Shown here: in pieces, positions 53,756-61,428 of the stretch
How the letters are laid out: every line of letters starts with the position of its first letter
How positions within the stretch are numbered: the stretch's first letter is position 1
Source: Neomesorhizobium albiziae
Lineage (GTDB): Bacteria; Pseudomonadota; Alphaproteobacteria; Rhizobiales; Rhizobiaceae
Direction: 5' to 3'
DNA: 61,428 bases
Assembly (NCBI RefSeq): GCF_900114255.1
Contig: NZ_FOSL01000026.1
Span: forward strand, 1-61,428
Notes under the pieces: generated by a model
Told to the model about the DNA's origin: nothing
What the model saw: the letters and a program-made list of their open reading frames with translations, nothing else
Databases searched by the model: none
Made by a program: the position numbers and the translations under genes

Positions 53756-54660
53756 TCTGTTTTGAAAATCAGGGATGGGCATTTCGTCGGATGAGGTTTC
53801 CACCCATGACGACGAGGATCATGGCGTGAGAGACGTCGATGCGCTGCTCATAATCGCGCACGAGGCGTCGCCAGCGCGTCATCCAGCCGAAGGTGCGCTC
53901 GACGACTCAGCGGCGGGGCAGGACCTGGAACCCTTTCTAGTCGTCGGATCGACGGATGATCTCGACCACGAAGACGAGATAGGCGGCTTTGTCTATAAGC
54001 TTCAGCCGGTCATAGGCGCTGTCGGCGAACAGATGTTTCACCCAGGGCCAGCGCTTGCGGATGCCGTCCAGGATCGCTTGCGCCCCGGCACTGTCGGAGA
54101 TGTCGGCGGTGGTGAGGTTGACCATCAAGAGCCGCTCATCCGTATCGACGGCAATGTGTCGCTTGCGGCCGACAATCTTCTTGCCGGCGTCGTAGCCCCT
54201 TGTTTCAGCTTGCGGAGCCTTGACCGACTGACTGTCGATCACGCCAGCCGTGGGACTGGCCTCGCGCCCGGACCGCTCGCGATCCAGCATCAGCGCCACG
54301 TCGTGGATGGTTTGGAACAGAAAGCGCCGCGCCAACTCGCGGAACCAGCCGTAGGCCGTTTGCCACGGCCCGAAATGGATCGGCAGCATTCGCCAACCGC
54401 AACCGGCGCGGACCAGGTAGCGCACGGCGTTGATCACCTCCCGGAAATCAACCTCGCGCGGACGGCCGCGACGCCCAGGCCTGGGCATCAGCGGGGCGAT
54501 CTGCTCCAATTCCTCGTCCGTCAAATCGGACGGGTAGCGCTTGGTTTTCTTGGCGATCTGGGCCATTCGCCCGCGGCTCTGCTTGCTCCAAATCCAGAGC
54601 TTGAATCACAAATCGCCTCACCGCAAAACCCACTCCCTCGATTTTCCAAACGGACTCTAA
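53751..54660 (-). mobile_element. IS5-family element
   Basis: About 910 bp with terminal inverted repeats TTAGAGTCTGTTTTGAAAAT at the left and, read inward, TTAGAGTCCGTTTGGAAAAT at the right. It carries one broken transposase gene. I could not identify a clear target duplication. It interrupts the duplicated aminotransferase fragment. Confidence 0.8.
53769..54566 (-). pseudogene. IS5-family (IS1031-like) transposase with two in-frame stops
   Basis: Reads YPSDLTDEELEQIAPLMP, RGRPREVDFREVINAVRYLV, ... GRKRHIAVDTDERLLMV, then TAG at 53939-53937, a short open stretch, TGA at 53909-53907 and VERTFGWMTRWRRLVRDYEQ to the end. Both stops lie in the same frame (probably CAG to TAG and TGG to TGA), so the element cannot move by itself. 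Confidence 0.82.
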
Positions 54661-54766
54661 GCCATTCCGCCGAAAATCCCGACCCGGCCCGCGCTGGCTC
54701 GCTGATGGCTACAGCGCCTGGGAACCACGAATATTCCGCAAAGCATCGCACTTAGGGGATAACCAA

Positions 54767-55561
54767 ATGACCGATAATCTTCCGAGGCAAGCCGTTATTC
54801 TCGCTGCTGGCTTCGGCTCGCGTCTGCGACCGCTGACCGACCTGCGGCCCAAGCCCCTCGTTGAAGTCAATGGCACCCCGATCCTCCATAACGCGCTGCG
54901 AAACCTCGAGGCGGTTGGGGTAGAAAAGGTCACTATCGTCGTCGGCTATCGCAAGGACGCAATCGAACATTCCTGCGGCGACCGCTTCGGAAGTCTCGAA
55001 ATCAGTTATGTCCAATCGGATGTTTTCGACAGAACCGGTAGCGCCTATTCGCTCTGGCTGGCGCGTCACGCGCTTTTGTTAGGCGATACTTACCTTCTCG
55101 AAGGCGATGTCTTTTTCGAGCCGGACGCACTTCGCTACCTCGCAATGGCAAAAAATGCCGCAGCCGTCGCCCCGTTCGGCGCATCGATGGAAGGTTCCGC
55201 CGTGGTCCTGACGGATCACGGTTATATCGCCGAAGTGCGAATGGGACAGACTGCTGCAAACCTGATGGACGGTTCACCGCGGCTGTTCAAGACCATGAAT
55301 CTCATCCGCTTTTCCGGCGAGGACCTGCGCACAACGATCATCCCGCACCTCGACGATCTCATCGGCGCCGGCGCCGTCAAATCCTACACCGAGGAGCTGC
55401 TGTCTCAGCTGGTTCAGCAGAAGGGACTGCAGATAGCGGCGGCCCGGTGCGACGATCTCAAATGGTACGAGATCGACAGCGAAGAGGATCTTCTGATCGC
55501 CGAAAGGATCTTCGCGCCAGAGGGCCTGACGGCAGCCCAGCCCCTGCGGGCTGAGCCCTAG
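54767..55561 (+). CDS. Nucleotidyltransferase, phosphonate cytidylyltransferase-like (PntC/LicC type)
   Basis: 264 residues. N-terminal NTP-transferase motif ILAAGFGSRLRPLTDLRPKP with the signature GxGxRL-PLT-PKP, then EGDVFFEP as the metal-binding Asp strand. Such enzymes activate phosphocholine or aminoethylphosphonate with CTP. Next to PepM it probably makes a CMP-phosphonate. 30 bp before the aminotransferase. Confidence 0.85.
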   Translation: MTDNLPRQAVILAAGFGSRLRPLTDLRPKPLVEVNGTPILHNALRNLEAVGVEKVTIVVGYRKDAIEHSCGDRFGSLEISYVQSDVFDRTGSAYSLWLARHALLLGDTYLLEGDVFFEPDALRYLAMAKNAAAVAPFGASMEGSAVVLTDHGYIAEVRMGQTAANLMDGSPRLFKTMNLIRFSGEDLRTTIIPHLDDLIGAGAVKSYTEELLSQLVQQKGLQIAAARCDDLKWYEIDSEEDLLIAERIFAPEGLTAAQPLRAEP

Positions 55562-55590
55562 CAGAGGCGGGCAACAGACAGGAGACAGAC

Positions 55591-56787
55591 ATGTTGGCGC
55601 ATCGAATTTCTCTCCTTTCCGGATCAGGGACCGCGGCAGCTCGGGAAGCCGCAAAGGCAGCGGCAGTCCAAGGTCGCGAGATTGTGGACCTTGCCGCCGG
55701 CGAGGTGATCACCGAGCCACCGGACTCGGTTCGCGAAGGCGCGATCGCCGCCATAAATGCCGGTGCAAACCGTTATACTGAATCCATTGGCCTGACGTCC
55801 CTCCGCAGAGCCGTTGCCGAGAAGCTGTCGACTGAAACCGGGCTTGCGTGGGATACCGACAACATCGTCATCACTGCAGGTGCGAAACAGGGCCTGCTCG
55901 ACGCCACCTTGGCGCTCCTCGATCCAGGTGACGAAGTCATCATTGTTCGTCCCTGCTGGCCGACATTCGCATCGCAGATTCTTCTGGCGGGCGCAAAGCC
56001 TGTTTTCGTGGACGCCAGACCGCCTTCCTATGTTCCCGAAATCCGCGCCATCTGTGGCGCCGTAACGCCAAAGACCGTGGCGATTATCATCAACTCGCCG
56101 AATAATCCGACGGGAGCGGTGTACGACCGGCCGACCCTCCAGGCCATCGGTGATCTCGCAATAAAGTATGATCTTTGGATCCTTTCCGACGAATGCTACT
56201 CCAATTTTGTTTTCACCGGTGATCGTCATCAGTCGATCACGATGGCTCATCCGGGCATTCGTTCACGAGCCATACTGGTCAATGCCTTTTCCAAAGAGTT
56301 GGCCATTACTGGTTGGCGCCTCGGCTATTTCGCGGCACCACCGGAAATCGTCGCTGCGGCCAAGAAGCTTCAGAGCCTTACGACGTCGAATGCGAATGTG
56401 ATTGCTCAACACGCCATACTGCATCACCTCGAAGTCGGCGAAGGCAGCTACGAGCGGGAGATGCATCAGCGCCTCGCCGCTGCGCGGAAGGCGGGGCTAA
56501 GAATCCTTTCTAAGCTGGAGGACGTCGCGCCACCGCGTGCCGATGGCTCGTTCTTCTTCTATCTCGATCTCACGCCGCTTCTCGCCGGGCTGCCGAGGAC
56601 GAGCTCAATCCGGACGGTGGATGATATCGCCCGCATCCTTCTTGAGGAAGCAGGTGTCGCTTCGGTCCCCGGAACCACCTTCGGCGACGAGACAGGACTG
56701 CGGCTTTCATTCGGAGCGCCACCGGAAAAAATCGAACCGGCCCTGGAGAAAGTCGTCGCTGCACTCAATGGCCTGAAAAGCCGTTAG
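55591..56787 (+). CDS. PLP-dependent aminotransferase, class I
   Basis: 398 residues. Aspartate-aminotransferase fold with NSPNNPTGAVYDRP, ILSDECYSNF, the PLP lysine in NAFSKELAITGWRLGY, and RLSFG near the C-terminus. In a PepM operon without a decarboxylase the most direct substrate is phosphonopyruvate, giving phosphonoalanine; aminating a phosphono-aldehyde is the alternative. Start after AGGAG. Confidence 0.85.
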   Translation: MLAHRISLLSGSGTAAAREAAKAAAVQGREIVDLAAGEVITEPPDSVREGAIAAINAGANRYTESIGLTSLRRAVAEKLSTETGLAWDTDNIVITAGAKQGLLDATLALLDPGDEVIIVRPCWPTFASQILLAGAKPVFVDARPPSYVPEIRAICGAVTPKTVAIIINSPNNPTGAVYDRPTLQAIGDLAIKYDLWILSDECYSNFVFTGDRHQSITMAHPGIRSRAILVNAFSKELAITGWRLGYFAAPPEIVAAAKKLQSLTTSNANVIAQHAILHHLEVGEGSYEREMHQRLAAARKAGLRILSKLEDVAPPRADGSFFFYLDLTPLLAGLPRTSSIRTVDDIARILLEEAGVASVPGTTFGDETGLRLSFGAPPEKIEPALEKVVAALNGLKSR

Positions 56788-56944
56788 GCGGCAGCGTGAT
56801 TGAAGGCAATTGGAGCCGACTTGGCAAAGGCACGTAATGGATGGCGTTCACTATGGAATGACGTGCCGTGATCGCACGCCCATCCTTTTTCCAATTGCGG
56901 GCCGGCGGCGGCCGTCACCAAGAGCTTTGTCGAGGGAGTACCCG

Positions 56945-57571
56945 ATGCTGATCTACCTTCGAGACTACGCCAACGCCATTACGGCAACGGGGTATGTATT
57001 CGCGATCCTCGGACTCTTCCTGGCCCTGAACGGCCAAATCGAACTCGGTACCGCATCGATGCTCTGGATGTGGCTCCTGGACCACTGGGACGGTCATGTC
57101 GCCCGCAAGACAAAGAACAGTCGGCGGCCGGGCATGGCGGATTTTGGGAAGAGCTTTGACGGGTTCGGCGATTTCATTCATGGCGTTCTATTTCCGTCCG
57201 TCGTTGTCATACTTGTTGGCGTAGGGAGCGTTCTGTCGTTCGTAGCCGTTCTCACCCTCATCATGGCTGGCGCCATCCGCCTCAGCTATTTCGAGAATTT
57301 CGGGCTCACGTTGGATGCCAAGTTCACGGGCATTCCGGTCTCCTATGACACTCCATTGGTCGCGATCTTGCTGATGGCACGGCCAGTCTTGCCGATTGTG
57401 GCGTTTCCGACAGTCTTCGCCATCGCCTTCATCGCCCTCGCCGTGCTGCACGTGACTAGCGCGGTTAAGGTACCTGCGATACGGGGCCGGGCAATTCCGA
57501 TCGCAACAGTCCTAGCGATCGCGATTTCTGCTGTTTTGGCAGGAGGGAGCCTCACCTGGTGCGGCGAATGA
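56945..57571 (+). CDS. CDP-alcohol phosphotransferase
   Basis: 208 residues from the ATG at 56945 (GGGAG upstream). About six membrane helices. The catalytic motif is DHWDGHVARK followed by FGKSFDGFGDF, i.e. D-x2-D-G-x2-A-R and G-x3-D-x3-D with a longer insert than usual. With the cytidylyltransferase it could move a CMP-activated phosphonate onto diacylglycerol or another alcohol, giving a phosphonolipid. Confidence 0.8.
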   Translation: MLIYLRDYANAITATGYVFAILGLFLALNGQIELGTASMLWMWLLDHWDGHVARKTKNSRRPGMADFGKSFDGFGDFIHGVLFPSVVVILVGVGSVLSFVAVLTLIMAGAIRLSYFENFGLTLDAKFTGIPVSYDTPLVAILLMARPVLPIVAFPTVFAIAFIALAVLHVTSAVKVPAIRGRAIPIATVLAIAISAVLAGGSLTWCGE

Positions 57572-57609
57572 TGAAAGCCGGTGAGCAAAGACAACGGGAG
57601 GTCTAGGAA

Positions 57610-58755
57610 ATGAATAGGATAGACGTCCAATCTGGATCGTTGGTCGACAGGTGCGTCGACGAGAATGGATTGATCCGACTTAATCTCAACCATCCACCTC
57701 CTGTTCCCCAGACTTTCGACCAAATTTTTGAGGATGTGCTTGAAGAATTGTTTCTGACAATGTCGCCTTCCAGCCTCGTAAAAACACATCGTTGGACAGG
57801 CACCGACGAGGATCGGTCGAGAGGAGCGGAATTCACGGGCCGCCGACTAGGAACACAACCGGATGCGCGCCGGGTAGTTTTGACCCATAGTACGCAAGCG
57901 GCCATTCATATGATCCTCCCCGGGATTATCCCTAAGGGTCGAGCGCTTGTCGTAGAACAAATGACATATCCGCCGGTACGAACGTTTGCCGAGCGCTACG
58001 GAATTCCGGTGATTGACGTGCCCATCGATGCCGACGGTGTTGAGCCAAATGCATTCGAGGAAATTTGCAAAGAAACAAACCCCGCCGCTATATATCTTTT
58101 GACGACCTATCAGAACCCCACAACCGTTACGATGTCGTTGAGGCGCCGCGCGCATATCGCGGAGATCGCCAGGCGCTATGGCGTCAAAATCATTGAGGAT
58201 GATGTCTATAGCCTTCTAAGCCCGTCGCCCTTGACGCCGATCTCGGCAATGGTGCCGGAAATATCCTGGTATCTCTTGGGGACAGCGAAAAGTTTCGCAG
58301 CCGGGCTGAAATTGGCATATCTCGTTGCCCCGACGCCGGATGAGGCTGCCACCGTGTTCTGGCCGGGCGTTCGTGCGACCTATTGGATGGCGACGCCGAT
58401 GAGCGCAGCGTTGATGTCCGGTTTCATTCGCCGAGGCGACGATCAGGCGATCTTGTCGGCGGTAAAGAACGAGCTACGCACCCGACACCAACTTCTCGAC
58501 CAGATCCTTTGTAATTGCCGTTATGTCGCGGATCCTGGCTGTCTGCATGTGTGGTTGCCGCTACCCGAAGGCATATCCAGTCGAGAATTGGCGGACGCCA
58601 TCAAGAGCGATGGCGTGCAGGTTGCCGCCAGTAACTCATATGCATCTGAAACCTTTGAGCCTCCTGAGGCGATACGAGTTGGTATCGGCAACCCGGAGAC
58701 AGTGGACTTGCTGGAGTACTCGCTGACAATTGTTTCGCAATACATTCCTTCTTAA
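57610..58755 (+). CDS. PLP-dependent aminotransferase, MocR/KAT-like
   Basis: 381 residues from an ATG with AGGAAA upstream. YLLTTYQNPTTVTMSLRRR, the Asp strand IIEDDVYSLL, and the PLP lysine in GTAKSFAAGLKLAYLV. Different subgroup from the aminotransferase at 55591. It has no DNA-binding domain, so it is an enzyme. 38 bp after the phosphotransferase gene, in the same direction; a second transamination or decarboxylation in the pathway is possible. Confidence 0.8.
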   Translation: MNRIDVQSGSLVDRCVDENGLIRLNLNHPPPVPQTFDQIFEDVLEELFLTMSPSSLVKTHRWTGTDEDRSRGAEFTGRRLGTQPDARRVVLTHSTQAAIHMILPGIIPKGRALVVEQMTYPPVRTFAERYGIPVIDVPIDADGVEPNAFEEICKETNPAAIYLLTTYQNPTTVTMSLRRRAHIAEIARRYGVKIIEDDVYSLLSPSPLTPISAMVPEISWYLLGTAKSFAAGLKLAYLVAPTPDEAATVFWPGVRATYWMATPMSAALMSGFIRRGDDQAILSAVKNELRTRHQLLDQILCNCRYVADPGCLHVWLPLPEGISSRELADAIKSDGVQVAASNSYASETFEPPEAIRVGIGNPETVDLLEYSLTIVSQYIPS

Positions 58756-58802
58756 CAAATAAATTTGGAGCCGAAGAGAAAAGAAGATTGTGGAGCAGAA
58801 CC

Positions 58803-59294
58803 GTGCCTTGCGAAAACGTCGCAACACCGCACACTCCGAGCGCGAAATTCGACTTACGGCTCATCCCTCTGGAAGAAGGAGCAGACCTTAGAAGGAGAGT
58901 GCTGCGTCCCGGTATCCCTGGCTGGGAATTCCCGTTCCATCCGACGTCCGACTTTTTTCACATGGGGGCGTTTCGGTGCGGCCGGCTTGTGTCGGTGGTT
59001 TCGTTTTTGACCGAACCAATGAAGGACGACAGCAAAGACGAGGGTCGTACTTGGCGGTTGCGCGGCATGGCGACCGAACTGAAACAACAAAGGCGCGGTA
59101 TTGGTGGGCAACTTCTGGAAGGCGGTCTGGCGGAAGTGATAGCGAGGAACGGCACAAGGGTTTGGTGCTATGGGCGCACGTCGGTTGAAGCGTTTTACCT
59201 CGGATATGGGTTTCGCGCCTTGGGCAACGCTTTTGACATCACCGGCGTCGGCTTACATGCGTTATATGTCAGAGATCTCACGCGCCGTCTTTGA
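58803..59294 (+). CDS. GNAT N-acetyltransferase
   Basis: 163 residues from the GTG at 58803 (GGAG upstream); a TTG at 58788 is an alternative. Acetyl-CoA loop LKQQRRGIGGQLLEGGL and C-terminal AFYLGYGFRALGN. The product of the upstream genes contains an amine, so acetylation as tailoring or protection is plausible. Confidence 0.78.
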   Translation: MPCENVATPHTPSAKFDLRLIPLEEGADLRRRVLRPGIPGWEFPFHPTSDFFHMGAFRCGRLVSVVSFLTEPMKDDSKDEGRTWRLRGMATELKQQRRGIGGQLLEGGLAEVIARNGTRVWCYGRTSVEAFYLGYGFRALGNAFDITGVGLHALYVRDLTRRL

Positions 59295-59371
59295 ATCAGA
59301 GCGGAAATCAGCGCATCTCAAACCAATCCTAGCACTTCCCACCAAACAATGGCGTAGAAGGAGTTCAAGAC

Positions 59372-60223
59372 ATGGGACAAAGTTCGAGCAGGCCCCACGA
59401 GGCATCCGCCAATTGGGCTATCTATACAGGTGCTGCCGCCTACTACCAATCGACGCGGCCGGGCTATCCGGACGGGGTGGTCCAAACCATCGTCGATGCT
59501 CTGCCCGACATTTGCACACCCATAATCGCCGTCGACGTCGGATGCGGCACAGGAATATTCACTCGCCATATCGCGGATGCACTCAAGACAACCGACAAGG
59601 TCATAGGTATAGAACCCAATGACGATATGCGGCGAGAGGCGTTTGAAGCGTCAAAGGCCTACCGGAACATAGAATTGCTGTCTGGCTCTTCCGATCATAT
59701 CCCCATCGATGATGAGAAAGCAGCGCTGGTCACTGCTGCCTCCGCCGCCCACTGGTTCAATTTGGAAAAATACTACGAGGAGGCAGCCAGAGCTCTCAGA
59801 CTCAAGGGTGTTATTGCTATCGTTCAGAACAAACTGCGCTGGTGGGACAGCGAATTTCTTGCACAATATGAGGCCTTCCACGAGCGATTTTTGCTGGGTT
59901 ACAGAAGGGGCACCTTTCCCAACCAATTCGGCGGGTTTTCGGAAGAAACCTTCTGGGAAGACTTGGCGAGACATCCCGATTTCAGCAACGTCCGTAGATC
60001 TTCTTGGAAATGGACACGAACTCTCGTCCCGGACGAATTCGAGACCTTGAGTCTGTCCACAAGCCACACGAGGCGAGCATTGGCGGAGAACGACGCGGCT
60101 GCTGTGATGGCAGAACTGCGCCGCATCCTTGAGGCGAGCGCCGATGCCGAGGGTAAACTGATCGTTCCCTACGTGACGGAGGTCACGATAGCAGAACGGA
60201 ACGCAGTTCCGAGCCGAATATGA
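59372..60223 (+). CDS. SAM-dependent methyltransferase
   Basis: 283 residues. Class I motif I VDVGCGTGIFTRHI near residue 53, acidic end of strand 2 IGIEPNDDMR, and the SAAHWFNLEKYYEEAARALR region typical of UbiE/BioC-like methyltransferases. Last intact gene of the operon; O-, N- or C-methylation cannot be told. Confidence 0.82.
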   Translation: MGQSSSRPHEASANWAIYTGAAAYYQSTRPGYPDGVVQTIVDALPDICTPIIAVDVGCGTGIFTRHIADALKTTDKVIGIEPNDDMRREAFEASKAYRNIELLSGSSDHIPIDDEKAALVTAASAAHWFNLEKYYEEAARALRLKGVIAIVQNKLRWWDSEFLAQYEAFHERFLLGYRRGTFPNQFGGFSEETFWEDLARHPDFSNVRRSSWKWTRTLVPDEFETLSLSTSHTRRALAENDAAAVMAELRRILEASADAEGKLIVPYVTEVTIAERNAVPSRI

Positions 60224-60264
60224 TTATGCAAGTCCGCAGTTCCCTTCAGGCACGCGGACGCCCC

Positions 60265-60855
60265 GCGATGCCAACGAGGCCTCCTGGAGCGAAGTGGCCG
60301 ATATGGTGGAACGTATGGCTCGTGCTGCCAGCATTCCCATTCTCGTCGACGGCGACAGCGGCTTCGGCAATTTCAACAACGCTCGGCTTGTCGCCGGCCA
60401 CCTGCACAAACGCGGTGCGAGCGGCATATGCATCGAGGACAAGGCCTTCCCGAAGATGAATTCGTTCATTGGCGATCGCCACCCGCTCGCCGACATCGAG
60501 GAGTTGTGCGGCCGATTGAAGGCTGTGAAAGACGCCGTCCCTGACCCCGGCTTCGTGCTGGTGGCGCGGATAGAGGCCCTCATTGCCGGCCACGGCCAGG
60601 ATGAGGCGCTTGCCCGCGCGCATGCCTATGCCGAGGCCGATGCCGACGCGATCCTCATCCATTCGCGCAAATCCGATCCGACGGAGATCCTGGCATTTGC
60701 CCGATCATGGCAGAACCGCCTTCCTGTCGTGATCGTACCGACGAAATACTTCAGCACGCCGGTCGCCGAATATCGCGCTGCATGTATTTCGACGGTGATC
60801 TGGGCAAACCACAGTATGTGCGCTGCGATCGCTGCCATGCGCGACATCTGCAAGC
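60265..60855 (+). pseudogene. pepM: Partial second PEP mutase copy
   Basis: About 590 bp matching 52751-53340 at roughly 90 percent, from RDANEASWSEVADMVE to AAIAAMRDICK, including VDGDSGFGNFNNARLV and EDKAFPKMNSF. The first 75 or so and last 50 residues are missing. At the right it joins a permease gene end-to-end, the mark of an illegitimate deletion. Confidence 0.85.
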
Positions 60856-60857
60856 AC

Positions 60858-61403
60858 CGGCAGCACCGTGTTCTCGTCGCGCAGCCAGATGGCGGTCGGC
60901 AGGCCGGGACCGGCAAGTGTTTGGTTGACGAGGCCGATGGTCGGATGAAGCAGCGCCTCCGAGGCGATCGCCATGGCTGTGAGGGTCGCCATATAGGGCA
61001 GGAAATGGATGGCGCGGTAGAAGGCGCGGAAAGACTTGCCGCCTTCGATCAAAAGCGCGATCGCAAGGCCGAGGACGATCGTACCGGGCACGACGATCGC
61101 GACGTAGACGATCGTGTTGACCAGCGAGGCGCGGAAGCCCTCGTCGGAGAAGACCTCCTCGAAATTTTCAAGGCCGACGAAGGAGAGCGAGCTCGTCCCG
61201 AACTGCCAGTCGGTAAGCGCGATGGCAAAGACGGCGAAGAGCGGCAGAAAGAAAAGACCAATGAGCAGAACGAGCGCCGGGCCGGCGAGCGACCAAGCGG
61301 CGAGCGTCTCGGTTATCCGATGACGGCGCAGCGCCTTTTGGGAAGCGCGGCGAGCAACTGAGAAAGTGCCCGGTTGGCTTGCGGAAGAAGAGGCGATGCT
61401 CAT
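60858..61403 (-). pseudogene. Sugar ABC transporter permease (MalF/UgpA type), 3' truncated
   Basis: About 180 residues from the ATG at 61403: TLAAWSLAGPALVLLIGLFF, LTDWQFGT, LVNTIVYVAIVVPGTIVLGL, FYRAIHFLPYMATLTAMAIA, then WLRDENTVLPVLADV and a jump into antisense pepM sequence. The EAA loop and last helices are lost. Its transport partners would lie beyond the right edge. Confidence 0.78.
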
Positions 61404-61428
61404 TGCGACCGCTCCTTCATCCGCAGCA

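Noticed and set aside
1-61428. tRNA or rRNA genes, replication origin, attachment sites
   Set aside because: No cloverleaf-like segment, rRNA stretch, iteron array or repABC-type gene was recognised by reading; absence is not proven without a covariance-model search.

Overview
The window looks like part of a rhizobial (Alphaproteobacteria) symbiosis plasmid or symbiosis island. The evidence is a long run of nitrogen-fixation genes (nifA, nifB, nifZ, nifT, fdxN, fixABCX, nifW, a nifP-like gene, nifV, nifS, nifU, iscN, fdxB, nifQ and a nif-type rpoN paired with prxS), NifA/sigma-54 promoter signatures, and a mosaic of insertion-sequence relics, truncated genes and duplicated blocks between them. 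The prxS-rpoN and iscN-nifU-nifS arrangements recall Rhizobium etli-type symbiotic plasmids, but the genus cannot be fixed from this sequence. nifHDKEN and nod genes are not in the window. All family assignments come from reading motifs; no database search was run.

Layout. 1-4.4 kb: an IS110 transposase tail, then a sigma-54-driven operon encoding a 50-residue peptide, a HemN-like radical SAM enzyme, a PrnB/IDO-like haem protein and a GNAT acetyltransferase, followed by an IS21 remnant. 4.7-8.5 kb (minus strand): an IetAS-like pair (AAA ATPase plus subtilase) in which the protease gene is broken twice. 8.5-11.6 kb: secreted and membrane hypotheticals, transposase and antitoxin relics, a small HTH protein. 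11.7-29.5 kb (minus strand): the main nif/fix block, read iscN-nifU-nifS-nifV-nifP-nifW, fixABCX-nifA, nifB-fdxN-nifZ-nifT-SIR2-like-ABC exporter pair. 29.7-34.4 kb: a nifH-leader relic, haem-use genes hmuP-hmuS-hmuT (only hmuS intact), fdxB-nifQ, and decayed nucleoside-salvage genes. 34.4-38.2 kb (minus strand): prxS-rpoN-MFS. 38.7-44.9 kb: a cytochrome P450 operon (P450, 3Fe-4S ferredoxin, SnoaL-like protein, broken flavin reductase, double SDR, small protein, luciferase-like monooxygenase) behind a NifA site and a sigma-54 promoter. 45-51.2 kb: duplicated fdxB and rpoN fragments, a Fic-DUF2971-lipase operon behind a perfect 21-bp-arm inverted repeat, truncated ardC and scpB, and a Xre-RES toxin-antitoxin pair. 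51.2-61.4 kb: IS relics, then a phosphonate-type operon (PEP mutase, nucleotidyltransferase, aminotransferase, CDP-alcohol phosphotransferase, second aminotransferase, GNAT, methyltransferase), a partial second PEP mutase and a truncated sugar permease.

How it works together. NifA with RpoN should drive nifB, fixA and iscN, each of which has a -24/-12 element with TGT-N10-ACA sites upstream. The same signature stands before the P450 operon, a near-consensus -24/-12 element stands before the radical SAM operon, and the PEP-mutase operon carries a captured nifH-type promoter, leader and start. Three specialised-metabolism operons therefore appear to be wired to bacteroid regulation. These three, together with the Fic-DUF2971-lipase locus, are the best candidates for undescribed biology. 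Pervasive decay (ietS, nifU, the nifS 3' end, hmuP, hmuT, the flavin reductase, deoA, ardC and several transposases) shows a region in flux.
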